64,000 nt of DNA from Novosphingobium mangrovisedimenti. Lineage in GTDB: Bacteria > Pseudomonadota > Alphaproteobacteria > Sphingomonadales > Sphingomonadaceae. Below the pieces are notes generated by a model. That model worked only from the letters and a program-made list of their open reading frames with translations. It searched no databases and was not told the DNA's origin. The position numbers and the translations under genes are program-made. Numbering within the stretch: the stretch's first letter is position 1; the number at the start of each line of letters is the position of its first letter. The stretch is taken from the NCBI RefSeq assembly GCF_025153475.1, contig NZ_JANZXA010000002.1, positions 124,001 to 188,000 of the forward strand. The letters run 5' to 3'. This document shows, piece after piece, positions 9,174-18,350 of this stretch.

Positions 9174-10736
9174 TCAGTCTATGGGAATGCCCTGAGCCTC
9201 GAAGAAGGACCGCACCTCGGCCATTCCCTCGGCATGGGTCTTCCAGCGGCCGATGCCTTCGGCATTAAGACTGCGCCGGACTTGCGCGGCACTCGGCGTG
9301 GCGACCGCGGCGCGGTTCTCGTGGAACGCAAGGCAGGCCGGATCCCACGACAGGCCGCAGTGCTCCAGCAACCGGCGCGTCTCGACCTCCTGATCGTGCA
9401 CCAGCGCCTCGTAGCCGAACTGAAGCACGCGGCCGGGATAGAGCCGGTCCCAGAATGCCATCAAGCGATCGAAACGGGCGTAATAGCGCGCCGTATCGAG
9501 CAGATCGTAGGAATAGGCATAATAGGCCGACTGGGTCGCGAAGAGATTGCGAAAATTGCTCCAGACCGTGTCCATCGGATTGCGTCGCAGACAGACGATG
9601 CGGGCATTCGGCAGGCTGCGGATGATGTGCCCTACGTGAAGGAAATTCGCCGGCAGCTTGTCGACATAGCGCGTGGCCCCCGCAGGCCGGTGATGTGCCG
9701 CGCGGACCAGATAGAGCTGGCCGATCTTGGCGGGATCGGCCGCCATCGCGGCCTGCGCGGTCTCCGGATCGATCACCTGCCGCGAGCGCGTGCCGGCAGC
9801 CTGCTTGACCGCCAGCGGCATCGCCTGGAGTTCCCCTGTAGAGGCAACCTCGGCATGCGACGAGAGGATACGGTCGACCAGCGTCGTGCCGGTTCTCGGC
9901 ATGCCCACGACGAAGATCGAGGAAGCATCCGGTATCCCCGTCCTTGCCCCCGGATCGACGCGGGAAAATGCCGCTTCTATCGCATCGAAAATAGCCGCGT
10001 CCTGCGCGAAGTCGTAGCGGATCTGCCGCTTGTAGTCTGCATTGGCCGTGGACAGCGTGGCGAAGGCCCGGTCGGCCTCTCCGATGTCTTCGAGTTCCTT
10101 GGCCAGCGCATAGCGCAACCGCACGAGGTCCTGCGGATCGCGCGCGCGGGATGTCGCCACCTCGAGACGCGCCACATGATTTGCCTCGGGCATCTGCCGC
10201 GACAGGATCGCCAGACCGTAGTGACTGCGGGCATTGCCCGGATCGGCGGCAAGGATCGCTTCGTAGTGTCCGCGCGCCGCATCGACGCGGCCGGTGAAGC
10301 CGCACGCGGCGGCAAGGTTGTAGCGATAGTCAAGATTGTCGGGCTCGCGGGCAACGGCGCCTTCGAACGGCCGCACCGACGTCTCGTGATCGCCAAGCCG
10401 GGCCAGCACGCAGCCCACGGTATCGAGCGTGCGCGCATCGTCACTGCCCTGTTCGAGCGCCCGGCGCGCCGCCTCGGCGGCCTCCCCGTCACGCCGCAGG
10501 AGAATCAGCAGGCGCGCATTCTGGGCCAGGTACTCGGCATTGTCCCGATCGCACGCGAGCGCCCGCTCCAGCATCGGCAGCGCCTTGCCGACCTGACCAG
10601 CCTCGGCCGCCGTCATGGCCATCAGGAAATAGCCCTCGCCATCCTGGGGCCGCGCCCGGATCATCGCCTGCGCCGCCATGCCGGCAGCTTGCAGGTCGCC
10701 CCGCGCCAGCGCGTCGCGTGCCGACATCGCGCTCAC
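9174..10736 (-). CDS. TPR-repeat sulfotransferase
   Basis: 520 residues; GTG at 10736 or ATG at 10727. The N-terminal half (~1-230) consists of tetratricopeptide repeats. The C-terminal half carries the 5'-phosphosulfate-binding loop VGMPRTGTTLVDRILSSH and the downstream LRRNPMDTVWSNFRNLF 3'-phosphate-binding motif of PAPS-dependent sulfotransferases (Sulfotransfer_3). Proteins of this architecture are common in sphingomonads, but their acceptors are largely unknown. It is convergent with the Mac operon and downstream of the YeiH-type exporter on the same strand. Confidence 0.9.
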   Translation of the reverse strand: MSAMSARDALARGDLQAAGMAAQAMIRARPQDGEGYFLMAMTAAEAGQVGKALPMLERALACDRDNAEYLAQNARLLILLRRDGEAAEAARRALEQGSDDARTLDTVGCVLARLGDHETSVRPFEGAVAREPDNLDYRYNLAAACGFTGRVDAARGHYEAILAADPGNARSHYGLAILSRQMPEANHVARLEVATSRARDPQDLVRLRYALAKELEDIGEADRAFATLSTANADYKRQIRYDFAQDAAIFDAIEAAFSRVDPGARTGIPDASSIFVVGMPRTGTTLVDRILSSHAEVASTGELQAMPLAVKQAAGTRSRQVIDPETAQAAMAADPAKIGQLYLVRAAHHRPAGATRYVDKLPANFLHVGHIIRSLPNARIVCLRRNPMDTVWSNFRNLFATQSAYYAYSYDLLDTARYYARFDRLMAFWDRLYPGRVLQFGYEALVHDQEVETRRLLEHCGLSWDPACLAFHENRAAVATPSAAQVRRSLNAEGIGRWKTHAEGMAEVRSFFEAQGIPID

Positions 10737-10922
10737 GCCATATCCTCACTGAACGACGCTATCCGTTCGATCGTCCAGAAACACCCGACGATACCCGCGC
10801 CCGGCAGGTGCGCCCATCCGCACAGGTATCTTTCCATCCGGTCTCCGACATCCCTTTCCATGACATTTGTTCAGGGCACATATCATCCATTTACAGACAT
10901 GCGAAATGCCCGCCAGGCGGGA

Positions 10923-12068
10923 TCAGCTCAGCCCCAGCCAGCCTAGCATGACCATGCTGATGCCGCCCAGTGCCAGAAGCGAGGCAATCACCGTCACGGT
11001 GACCCGGCCGCCGGCCCTTGCCACGGTGCGGACATCGACGCCGAGCCCGAGCGCGGCCATCGACACGATGGTGAGCAGCGTCGCCGCCGTGCTCGCCGGT
11101 GCCAGCAGGACCTGCGGCACCCACCCGAAGGACCGGAACGCGACCAGCACCAGAAAGCCGATGATGAACCAAGGAACCAGATGATGGATCGGCGGACGGC
11201 CGCGCGCGGGTCGTTCGCCGGCCGTGACATGCGGAGCAGGCTCGTCTGTTTCCTCACGCAGGCCCGGCGTCACCATGGCCAGCACCAGACAGACCGGCCC
11301 CAGCATCAGCACGCGCACCAGCTTCACCAGCGTGCCCATCTGGATCGCCACGCTGCCGAACGGCGTTGCCGCCGCAAGCACCTGGGGCACCGCATAGACC
11401 GTGAGCCCTGCCAAGGCGCCATAGCCCAGCGCACTCATGTCCAATGCATGCCCGATGAGAGGCAACCCGAGTACCACAGCCACCCCCAGCACGGCGGTAA
11501 AGGCAATGGAGGCCGCCACATCGTCCCCGTCCGCGCCTATCACGGGCGCAACGGCGGCTATGGCGGAATTGCCGCAGATCGAATTGCCGCAGGCAACCAG
11601 AATGGCCATGCGCTTCGACAGACCCAGCATCCGCCCGACGCCGAAGCTGATGCCTATGGCGACGAACACGATCGCGGCAATGCAGGCCAGCAGGGCCGGC
11701 CCCGCTGCCATGATCGTGGCAGCACTGACCGACAGCCCAAGCAGGACCACGGCGATCTCCAGCAGAAGCTTCGCGCTGAACCCGATACCGGGAAACCACC
11801 GGGCGGAAGGCGTCCAGACCGTCCGGACCGCTGTGCCGATCAGGATCGCGAGCACCAGAGGCTCGATCCACGCTTGCCCGAAGATGGCTTCTTCCGCACG
11901 CGATGCCACTTCGGCGGCAAGAGTGACCACAACGCACAGACCGATACCGGGAAGCAGCCTGCGCCCTTGCCCGGCCAGGGAGGCAAGGCAGGAGGCCGCC
12001 GTGCCGCGCGAGGTATCGCCCAGCATCTGGTCGCAGGGTGCAGATCGAATGTCGTTAGCCGCAGGCAA
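10923..12068 (-). CDS. YeiH/UPF0324-type putative sulfate/sulfonate exporter
   Basis: 381 residues with about ten hydrophobic segments. Sequences such as ACGNSICGNSAIAAVAPV and AVPQVLAAA belong to the YeiH (UPF0324, Cons_hypoth698) family. Start chosen as TTG 12068 because a full AAGGAGG lies at 12077-12083, 8 nt upstream, and because codons further upstream lose the strong GC3 bias. An ATG at 12176 would fall inside the inverted repeat. The E. coli family member YeiH is controlled by the LysR regulator YeiE; here a LysR gene is divergent, the same pairing. Transport substrate is unproven for the family. Confidence 0.85.
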   Translation of the reverse strand: MPAANDIRSAPCDQMLGDTSRGTAASCLASLAGQGRRLLPGIGLCVVVTLAAEVASRAEEAIFGQAWIEPLVLAILIGTAVRTVWTPSARWFPGIGFSAKLLLEIAVVLLGLSVSAATIMAAGPALLACIAAIVFVAIGISFGVGRMLGLSKRMAILVACGNSICGNSAIAAVAPVIGADGDDVAASIAFTAVLGVAVVLGLPLIGHALDMSALGYGALAGLTVYAVPQVLAAATPFGSVAIQMGTLVKLVRVLMLGPVCLVLAMVTPGLREETDEPAPHVTAGERPARGRPPIHHLVPWFIIGFLVLVAFRSFGWVPQVLLAPASTAATLLTIVSMAALGLGVDVRTVARAGGRVTVTVIASLLALGGISMVMLGWLGLS

Positions 12069-12173
12069 TGGCGGGGCCTCCTTTTCCAACCGGAGAGCAG
12101 GCAAAAGCACTGCCTCCGAATGAAAAATCGCCTTTTTGGCCAGACGCATCCAACGCGTTCTTGCGGTGATTCC

Positions 12174-12215
12174 CATAAGCAAAATCGATCATTCGACAGA
12201 TCGATTTTGCTTATG
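12174..12215. promoter_or_regulatory. 17-bp perfect inverted repeat between yeiH-like and lysR genes
   Basis: Arms at 12174-12190 and 12199-12215 (CATAAGCAAAATCGATC and its exact complement) flank an 8-bp AT-rich spacer. The site lies in the AT-rich gap between two divergent genes, about 105 bp from either chosen start. The LysR protein encoded next door is the obvious candidate to bind it; a cruciform or terminator role is less likely because there is no adjacent upstream gene end. Confidence 0.7.
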
Positions 12216-12317
12216 ATAATTATTTAATCAATCGTTTGGACTTATGCTTCTGAGAAGCAGACAAGCTGGCTGTCGCCCATGGGGTGGCGACGAGCGGCAG
12301 TTGCCGGAAAGCGCACG

Positions 12318-13190
12318 ATGACACTCGAACAACTTCGCATCTTCATCTGCGTCGCCGAACGCGAGCACATGACGCGGGCGGCGGAGACGCTGAACTTGAC
12401 CCAGTCCGCCGTCAGCTCCGCGATCGCCGCGCTGGAATCGCGTCATGACGTGCGCCTGTTCCACCGGGTCGGGCGCGGCATCGAGCTTACCGACACCGGC
12501 CGGGCTTTCCTGGCCGAAGCGCGTGCCGTGCTGGGCCGTGCCCACACCGCCGAACTGGCCCTCGCCGACTTCGCCGGTCTCGAACGCGGCACGCTTTCGC
12601 TGGTCGCCAGCCAGACCATCGCCAGCTACTGGCTGCCTGCGGTCCTGGCGCGTTTTTCGACACTTTACCCTCGGATCACCGTCCAGCTCGGCATTGCCAA
12701 CACCGAGGGCGCAGCCGCCAAAGTCAGCGACGGCAGCGCGGAACTGGGCTTCGTCGAAGGCCTGATCGACGATCCGGCGCTGGCGCGCTGGCAGGTGGGG
12801 GAAGATGAACTGGCACTCGTCGGTAGCAGTCCGGTACCCGCCGACGCCGATCCGGACTGGATCCGCTCCGTGCCATGGGTCCTTCGCGAACCGGGGTCCG
12901 GAACCCGCTCGACCTTCGAGACGGCTCTGAAGGCGATGGGCATTGCCCCCGAAACGCTTCACGTCGCCATGACCCTGCCCTCGAACGAAGCCGTGCGCGG
13001 CGCGGTGGAGGCGGGCGTCGGCAACAGCGTGCTATCGACTCTGGTCGTCGATCCCTCGCTGCGCGCGAGGACGCTCCATCGTATCCCGCTGCAACTGGAT
13101 CCGCGCCCCTTCTACGGCCTGCGACACAAGGAACGCTATCGCAGCAAGGCGGCGGACACGCTTCTCGACCTGCTGGCGGCACCGGCGTGA
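12318..13190 (+). CDS. LysR family regulator (YeiE/CysB-like subgroup)
   Basis: 290 residues from ATG 12318 (MTLEQLRIFICVAE). The N-terminal winged helix-turn-helix (residues 1-60) contains the LTQSAVSSAIAALE recognition region, followed by a LysR substrate-binding domain. Divergent from the YeiH-type exporter across a perfect inverted repeat, so local control of the exporter is likely. In E. coli the equivalent LysR protein YeiE responds to sulfite; that ligand is only a suggestion here. An in-frame upstream ATG at 12279 would add a non-family leader. Confidence 0.92.
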   Translation: MTLEQLRIFICVAEREHMTRAAETLNLTQSAVSSAIAALESRHDVRLFHRVGRGIELTDTGRAFLAEARAVLGRAHTAELALADFAGLERGTLSLVASQTIASYWLPAVLARFSTLYPRITVQLGIANTEGAAAKVSDGSAELGFVEGLIDDPALARWQVGEDELALVGSSPVPADADPDWIRSVPWVLREPGSGTRSTFETALKAMGIAPETLHVAMTLPSNEAVRGAVEAGVGNSVLSTLVVDPSLRARTLHRIPLQLDPRPFYGLRHKERYRSKAADTLLDLLAAPA

Positions 13191-13247
13191 ACCCGATCCC
13201 GTCTCGGAACGGCAGCCGTGACCGGCGATCTTGATCTGCATCAAGGC

Positions 13248-13271
13248 GCATATGCGCAAGTATGCATATGC
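13248..13271. promoter_or_regulatory. candidate ArsR operator (two GCATATGC copies)
   Basis: Two copies of the self-complementary octamer GCATATGC (13248-13255 and 13264-13271) are separated by 8 bp, one and a half helical turns centre to centre. They lie exactly at the 5' end of the arsR-like gene. ArsR proteins usually bind AT-rich dyads of this kind overlapping their own promoter, so autoregulation is the simplest reading. Confidence 0.6.
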
Positions 13272-13278
13272 AGATGGC

Positions 13279-13593
13279 ATGGATACGCGAATCGATGACC
13301 TGCTGAGCGCGCTTGCTGAGCCCACGCGGCTACGCGCGTTACAGATCGTCTGGGACGGCGATGAGCATTGCGTCTGCGAACTGATGGACAAGCTGGGCGC
13401 CTCGCAATCGCGGATGTCCCGGCACATGGCCCGGCTGAAGGCCGCCGGCCTGCTTTCCGACCGCCGGGACGCGCAATGGGTCCGCTACCGGCGCAACCCG
13501 GATCTTCCCGCCGATTGGCTGAGGATCATCGAAACCGTACTTGCCGCGATGCCTGCCGTGCCCCGCGACGAATGCCGGAAGAAGGCCGCCTGA
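13279..13593 (+). CDS. ArsR/SmtB family metalloregulator
   Basis: About 104 residues from ATG 13279; an in-frame ATG at 13252, with AAGG 5 nt upstream, would add nine residues and place the operator inside the coding region. It has a winged helix-turn-helix with ASQSRMSRHMARLKAAGL as recognition helix. The CVCEL motif just before it is the classical As(III)/metal-sensing alpha-3 site of ArsR-type sensors; a third Cys lies near the C-terminus (DECRKKAA). It begins a three-gene cassette with a permease (1 bp downstream) and a small thioredoxin-like protein, and should repress that cassette until metal or organoarsenical binds. Confidence 0.92.
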   Translation: MDTRIDDLLSALAEPTRLRALQIVWDGDEHCVCELMDKLGASQSRMSRHMARLKAAGLLSDRRDAQWVRYRRNPDLPADWLRIIETVLAAMPAVPRDECRKKAA

Positions 13594-13594
13594 C

Positions 13595-14650
13595 ATGACC
13601 ACGCTCGCTGCATCGCTGGGCCGGGCTCGCAAATCGCAAGGCGCCTGGATGGCGGGCCTTGCCGTCGCAGTCGTCCTCTGGTTCGCGATCTACCGGCAAT
13701 TGCTGCCATTCGCGCAATGGCTGGTCGCCCGGTTGCCGATCGCCCCCGGCAGCCATCTGGCATCGTCGGTCGAGTTCTTCTTCTACGATACGCCCAAGGT
13801 GCTGATGCTGCTGACCCTGGTGGTCTTCGCCATGGGTGTGGTGCGCAGCTTCTTCTCCGCCGATCGCACCCGTGCGCTGCTTGCCGGTAAGCGCGAGGGG
13901 CTGGGCAATATAGCGGCCGCACACCTTGGCGTCCTCACGCCATTCTGCTCCTGTTCGGCGGTGCCGCTGTTCGTCGGCTTCGTCTCGGCCGGCGTGCCGC
14001 TCGGCGTGACCTTTTCTTTCCTGATCGCCGCCCCGATGGTGAACGAGATCGCGCTGGGCCTGCTTTTCGCACTGGTGGGATGGCAGGTCGCGCTCACCTA
14101 CCTCGTCTTCGGCCTTTCCGTTGCCATCGTCTCGGGCTGGATCATCGGCCGCCTCCATCTGGAATCGTGGCTGGAGCCCTGGGTGCGCGAGGTGCGCGCC
14201 GGCGACGTCGATCTGGAAGACGAACATCTAAGCTGGATCGACCGCTTCGAGGCAGGCTGGGAGGCGGTCAGGGAGATCGTCGGCAAGGTCTGGTACTGGA
14301 TGATCGCCGGCATCGCGGCCGGTGCCTTCATCCATGGCTATGTTCCGGAAGCGCTCCTCTCCGGGATCATGGGTTCGGGAAGCTGGTGGTCGGTTCCCGC
14401 CGCCGTTCTGCTCGGCATCCCGATGTATTCCAATGCCGCCGGCATCATCCCGGTGATCGAGGCGCTGCTGGGCAAGGGCGCGGCGATCGGCACCGTGCTG
14501 GCCTTCATGATGTCAGTAATCGCGCTGTCGCTTCCCGAGATGATCATCCTGCGCAAGGTCCTGAGCGCCCGATTGATCGCGGTGTTCATCGCGGTCGTCG
14601 CCAGCGGCATCCTGACCGTCGGCTTCCTGTTCAACGCACTCTATTCCTGA
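13595..14650 (+). CDS. ArsP/SO_0444-type permease (DUF318 family)
   Basis: 351 residues with about eight membrane segments arranged as two related halves. The first half contains LTPFCSCSAVPLFVGFVSAG, whose CSC cysteines are typical of the ArsP_1/DUF318 permease family, which includes the organoarsenical exporter ArsP and the SO_0444 Cu/Zn efflux group. The start at ATG 13595, 1 bp after the arsR stop, gives a normal N-terminus. Regulator, permease and thioredoxin-like protein are the usual three-gene set. The metal or organoarsenical substrate cannot be fixed from sequence. Confidence 0.9.
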   Translation: MTTLAASLGRARKSQGAWMAGLAVAVVLWFAIYRQLLPFAQWLVARLPIAPGSHLASSVEFFFYDTPKVLMLLTLVVFAMGVVRSFFSADRTRALLAGKREGLGNIAAAHLGVLTPFCSCSAVPLFVGFVSAGVPLGVTFSFLIAAPMVNEIALGLLFALVGWQVALTYLVFGLSVAIVSGWIIGRLHLESWLEPWVREVRAGDVDLEDEHLSWIDRFEAGWEAVREIVGKVWYWMIAGIAAGAFIHGYVPEALLSGIMGSGSWWSVPAAVLLGIPMYSNAAGIIPVIEALLGKGAAIGTVLAFMMSVIALSLPEMIILRKVLSARLIAVFIAVVASGILTVGFLFNALYS

Positions 14651-14663
14651 AAGGACTCACGCC

Positions 14664-14900
14664 GTGAAAGACATCAAGGTACTCGGCCCAGGCTGCAAGC
14701 GGTGCCAGACGACCGAAGACATGGTGAAGACCGCCGCCGCATCGCTTGGGCTGGACGTCGCTGTCGAAAAGGTCACCGACTATGCCGAGATGGCAAAATA
14801 CGGGGTCCTTTCCACACCCGGCATCGTGATCGACGGCAAGGTCGTGCATGCCGGCGGCCTGCCGAAGGAAGACGATCTCAAGAAATGGCTGCAGGCATGA
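14664..14900 (+). CDS. small thioredoxin-fold redox-active disulfide protein
   Basis: 78 residues, GTG start, 13 bp after the permease. The CKRC active site (residues ~11-14, in [14 protein letters not shown]) and the cis-Pro segment STPGIVIDG match the redox-active disulfide protein 2 / Thioredoxin_3 family. These small cytoplasmic proteins commonly follow DUF318 permeases and may pass thiol equivalents or metal to the permease. Function in detail is unknown. Confidence 0.9.
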   Translation: MKDIKVLGPGCKRCQTTEDMVKTAAASLGLDVAVEKVTDYAEMAKYGVLSTPGIVIDGKVVHAGGLPKEDDLKKWLQA

Positions 14901-14946
14901 TGCACTATTGCTGACGCGCCCGCAGCTTCCCGCTATGGGCGGGGCC

Positions 14947-15930
14947 ATGGATACCCCTAGCCCCGAAACCCGCGGCCCCTGGCGCGTCGCCGCCCTGTAC
15001 CATTTCACCCGTTTCGAGGACTTCGCCAGCCTGCGCGATCCGCTTGACAGCCTCTGTCGCGAACAGGGCATTCGCGGCACGCTGCTGCTGGCATCGGAAG
15101 GCATCAACGGCACAATTGCCGGCACCCCCGGGGGGATCGACAAGGTGCTGGAACATATCCGCGCATTGCCGGGCTGCGCCGACCTCGAAGTCAAGCTCTC
15201 GACCGCCTCCGCGATGCCGTTCCACCGCATGAAAGTGCGCCTCAAGCGCGAGATCGTGACGATGGGCGAGCCAGACATCGATCCGCGGGCGATCGTCGGC
15301 ACCTATGTCGATCCGCAGGACTGGAATGCGCTGATTTCCGATCCCGACACGATCGTGATCGACACGCGCAACGACTACGAAGTGGCAGTGGGCACGTTCG
15401 TAGGAGCAATCGACCCGAAGACCGCCAGCTTCCGCGATTTCCCCGAATGGTTCCGCCGCGAACGCGCGCGTCTTCTCGATGCTAGCCGCCCCGGCAACGA
15501 GAAGACGCCGAAAGTCGCGATGTTCTGCACCGGCGGCATCCGGTGCGAGAAATCGACCGCGTTTCTGAAGCAGGAAGGGGTCGAGGAAGTCTATCACCTC
15601 AAGGGCGGCATCCTGAAGTATTTGGAAACCGTGCCCGAGGAACTGAGCCTCTGGCGCGGCGAGTGCTTCGTGTTCGACCAGCGGGTGACGATCGGCCACG
15701 GCCTCGTCGAGGGCAGCTACACCCTCTGCCACGCCTGCCGCCGTCCGGTCAGCGCGCAGGACGGCGCATCCCCCCTCTATGAAGCCGGCGTAAGCTGTCC
15801 CGCCTGCCATTCGGAGCGAACCGACGAACAGCGCGCGTCCTACCGTGAGCGCCAGCGCCAGGAGATGCTCGCCGCCGACCGGGGACAGGCCCATGTCGGC
15901 GCGGTGCAGGCCGATGACCGCAGCGACTGA
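14947..15930 (+). CDS. trhO: tRNA uridine(34) hydroxylase TrhO (rhodanese-type)
   Basis: 327 residues. An N-terminal acylphosphatase-like domain ([10 protein letters not shown]) precedes a rhodanese domain with catalytic loop [13 protein letters not shown] (Cys194), the TrhO/YceA signature. The C-terminus has a CHACRRP...CPACH cysteine set that probably holds zinc. TrhO hydroxylates U34 of tRNA as the first step to 5-carboxymethoxyuridine-type modification. Start ATG 14947 (MDTPSPE) is chosen by family length; 14935 is an alternative. The stop overlaps the following GST gene by 17 bp. Confidence 0.93.
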   Translation: MDTPSPETRGPWRVAALYHFTRFEDFASLRDPLDSLCREQGIRGTLLLASEGINGTIAGTPGGIDKVLEHIRALPGCADLEVKLSTASAMPFHRMKVRLKREIVTMGEPDIDPRAIVGTYVDPQDWNALISDPDTIVIDTRNDYEVAVGTFVGAIDPKTASFRDFPEWFRRERARLLDASRPGNEKTPKVAMFCTGGIRCEKSTAFLKQEGVEEVYHLKGGILKYLETVPEELSLWRGECFVFDQRVTIGHGLVEGSYTLCHACRRPVSAQDGASPLYEAGVSCPACHSERTDEQRASYRERQRQEMLAADRGQAHVGAVQADDRSD

Positions 15931-16570
15931 CCCCGTCCTCTACAGCTTCCGCCGCTGCCCTTATGCAATGCGGGCGCGGCTGGCGCTGGCGATCAGCGGC
16001 ACGCGCTGCGAACTGCGCGAGGTCCAGCTCTCGGCAAAACCCCGCTCCATGCTGGACGCATCGCCCAAGGGGACAGTGCCCGTGCTCGTGCTGCCCGACG
16101 GCGAGGTGATCGACGAGAGCCTCGACATCATGCGCCGGGCGCTGGCCCGCCGGGACCCGGAAGACTGGCTCGCGCGCGAGGATGCAGCACTGATCGCCGA
16201 GAACGACGGCCCCTTCAAACGCGATCTCGACCGCTACAAGTATCCCGAACGCCATGGCTCCGAACCGCTCGCCCATCGCGAGAGCGCCATGGCCTTCCTG
16301 CGCCGGCTCGATGCACGGCTGGCCGACACGGGCCAGCTTTGCGGCCCCGTGCGCGGGCTCACGGACGCGGCGATCATGCCCTTCGTGCGGCAGTTCGCGG
16401 CAGTGGATCGCCTGTGGTTCGATGCCCAGCCGCTACCACATCTCGGGACATGGCTGGCCGGTCACCTCTCGTCTGGCCTGTTCGGGGCCATCATGATCCG
16501 GGTCACCCCCTGGTCACCCGGCGACCCTCCGATTGCCTTCGCATCTTCCCCCGAGGCCGCTTCCCGCTGA
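15914..16570 (+). CDS. glutathione S-transferase family protein
   Basis: 218 residues from ATG 15914, overlapping the end of trhO by 17 bp in another frame and so probably translationally coupled. The N-terminal thioredoxin-like domain has [16 protein letters not shown], a Cys-type active site, and [11 protein letters not shown] with the cis-Pro expected of GST proteins. The C-terminal half is helical. Substrate unknown; a glutathione transferase or glutaredoxin-like role in tRNA-thiol or xenobiotic chemistry would be speculation. Convergent with the pirin gene, 13 bp away. Confidence 0.85.
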   Translation: MTAATDPVLYSFRRCPYAMRARLALAISGTRCELREVQLSAKPRSMLDASPKGTVPVLVLPDGEVIDESLDIMRRALARRDPEDWLAREDAALIAENDGPFKRDLDRYKYPERHGSEPLAHRESAMAFLRRLDARLADTGQLCGPVRGLTDAAIMPFVRQFAAVDRLWFDAQPLPHLGTWLAGHLSSGLFGAIMIRVTPWSPGDPPIAFASSPEAASR

Positions 16571-16583
16571 AGCCTTCCGGCGA

Positions 16584-17462
16584 TCACGCCTTGCCCTCGG
16601 CAGGCAGCGGCGCGAATTCCCTGTCGTCATCGTCGGGTAGCTTCATCCGCTGCCGCCGCCAGTCTTCCTTGGCCTGCTCGATTCGGTCCCTGGAAGATGA
16701 GACGAAATTCCAGAACAGGAAGCGCGGGCCGATCGGCGCGCCGCCCAGAGCCATAAGCGTCGAACGCTCCTCGGCATGAACGGGAACGTCCCGTCCCGGT
16801 TCGAACACGGCCATCTGCCCGGCATGGACGCGCTGGCCGGCCAGTTCGGCCGTCCCCGCCGCCACGTAGATCGCCCGCTCCTCGTACTCGGCGGGCAAGA
16901 TGCGCGAAGCTCCGGCCTCCATGTCCCAATGCATGTAGAACTGCGGCGAATGCACTTTGACGGCCGCGCGCATTCCCTCCGCCTCGCCCGCTATCAGACG
17001 CCCGCGAATGCCCTGTTCGTTCCAGGTCGGCAAGTCGGCGCCCTCATGGTGATAGAAGGCCGGATCGGTCTCTTCATCCTCCACCGGCAGCGCGACCCAG
17101 GCCTGTATGCCATGCATATGAGCGCCATGCGCCCGCGCATATTCGAACCGTTCGGAATGCGTGATACCGCTTCCCGCCACCATCCAGTTCACTTCGCCCG
17201 GCCGGATTTCCTGATGGAACCCCAGACTGTCACGATGGGTCAGCGCCCCGTCGTAGAGGTAAGTGACGGTCGACAGGCCGATATGCGGATGCGGCCTCAC
17301 GTCGAGTTCCCGGGGAATGCCCGCGGCAAGGTCCACCGGCCCCATGTGGTCGAAGAAGATGTAGGGCCCCACCATGCGCCGTGCGTGGAAAGGCAGCACA
17401 CGCCCGACTTCGAAGCCGCCGCCGAGATCGTGGGGCCGTTTGTCGATGATCCGCTCAATCAT
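16584..17462 (-). CDS. pirin family protein
   Basis: 292 residues from ATG 17462 (MIERIIDKRP). A bicupin with the pirin metal-binding signature: RPHPHIGLSTVTYLYDG, followed by HRDSLG and GEVNWMVAGSGITHSER, providing His, His, His and Glu ligands. Bacterial pirins are cytoplasmic Fe-binding proteins; some have quercetinase activity and others act as redox sensors. Followed 50 bp later on the same strand by a TMEM175-type channel gene. Confidence 0.92.
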   Translation of the reverse strand: MIERIIDKRPHDLGGGFEVGRVLPFHARRMVGPYIFFDHMGPVDLAAGIPRELDVRPHPHIGLSTVTYLYDGALTHRDSLGFHQEIRPGEVNWMVAGSGITHSERFEYARAHGAHMHGIQAWVALPVEDEETDPAFYHHEGADLPTWNEQGIRGRLIAGEAEGMRAAVKVHSPQFYMHWDMEAGASRILPAEYEERAIYVAAGTAELAGQRVHAGQMAVFEPGRDVPVHAEERSTLMALGGAPIGPRFLFWNFVSSSRDRIEQAKEDWRRQRMKLPDDDDREFAPLPAEGKA

Positions 17463-17512
17463 GCTCGCTCTCCCGAACCTGTCACTCCCGCAGTCAGCAG
17501 GCGGCAAGTTCC

Positions 17513-18112
17513 CTAGTCGTCGTCATGTCCTTCTCCTGCCAGCGTCTGCTCGATACGCCGGTCGGGAACCAGCCACATCGCCGCTACGCCGGCGAAAAAG
17601 GCGATGCCCAGCCATGGCGTGACCAGCAGGGCACTGCCAATGCCGAGCAGGTACAGCAGCGGCGAAAGCTTGCCCTTCATGTCCAGGCCGATCGCCCGGG
17701 CCAGCACGCTGTTGCGACCGTCCACGGCGATGATCGCCCGTTCCAGAACGAAATAGGCTATCGCGCAGCATAGCAGGTTCAGGCCGTAAAGCGCAGTCGG
17801 CCAGACGCCGAACTCGTTCTCGCCCATCCAGCCGGTCGTGAACGGAAGCAGCGACAGCCAGAACAGCAGGTGCAGGTTGGCCCAGAGCACGCCGCCGGTC
17901 ACCCGCTTGGTGGCCTGCAGCATGTGATGGTGATTGTTCCAGTAGATGCCGATGTAGATGAAGCTGAGCACATAGCTCGAAAATATCGGCCAGAGCGCCA
18001 GCAACGCGGACGGCTGGGCATTGCCATGCGGGACTTTCAGTTCAAGGACCATGATCGTGATGATGATGGCCAGCACGCCGTCGCTGAATGCTTCGAGTCG
18101 GTTCGTCCGCAT
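17513..18112 (-). CDS. TMEM175-family (DUF1211) potassium channel-like membrane protein
   Basis: 199 residues with six predicted membrane segments. The N-terminal helix carries RLEAFSDGVLAIIITIMVLEL; the FSDGV motif at residues 9-13 is the signature of TMEM175 proteins, whose bacterial members form tetrameric K+-permeable channels. The 199-residue size matches the bacterial single-repeat form. Start ATG 18112. Confidence 0.9.
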   Translation of the reverse strand: MRTNRLEAFSDGVLAIIITIMVLELKVPHGNAQPSALLALWPIFSSYVLSFIYIGIYWNNHHHMLQATKRVTGGVLWANLHLLFWLSLLPFTTGWMGENEFGVWPTALYGLNLLCCAIAYFVLERAIIAVDGRNSVLARAIGLDMKGKLSPLLYLLGIGSALLVTPWLGIAFFAGVAAMWLVPDRRIEQTLAGEGHDDD

Positions 18113-18350
18113 GCCAGGCCCTTCCGCACGATTGCAGCAGCAAGCCTAGTGGTGCACCCTGGCAGTTTCAATCGCACGTTCCCAATCACGCATGAACGGG
18201 AACCACGAAGCTGCTCCCGGCGTTCGGAAACCGTCACAAACCGGCACGCAATGCCGGGTATTCTGGCATGGCGAATCGCGCACGCGATCGCACTGTACCC
18301 TCGTGGAAACAATCCAACCCGCATGACGCCGGGCAACAGGAGATCATGTC

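Noticed and set aside
9129..10946. A 605-codon open frame antisense to the TPR-sulfotransferase
   Set aside because: It mirrors a well-supported gene; long antisense frames are expected at high GC, and its translation has no domain and an Arg/Ala/Gly bias.
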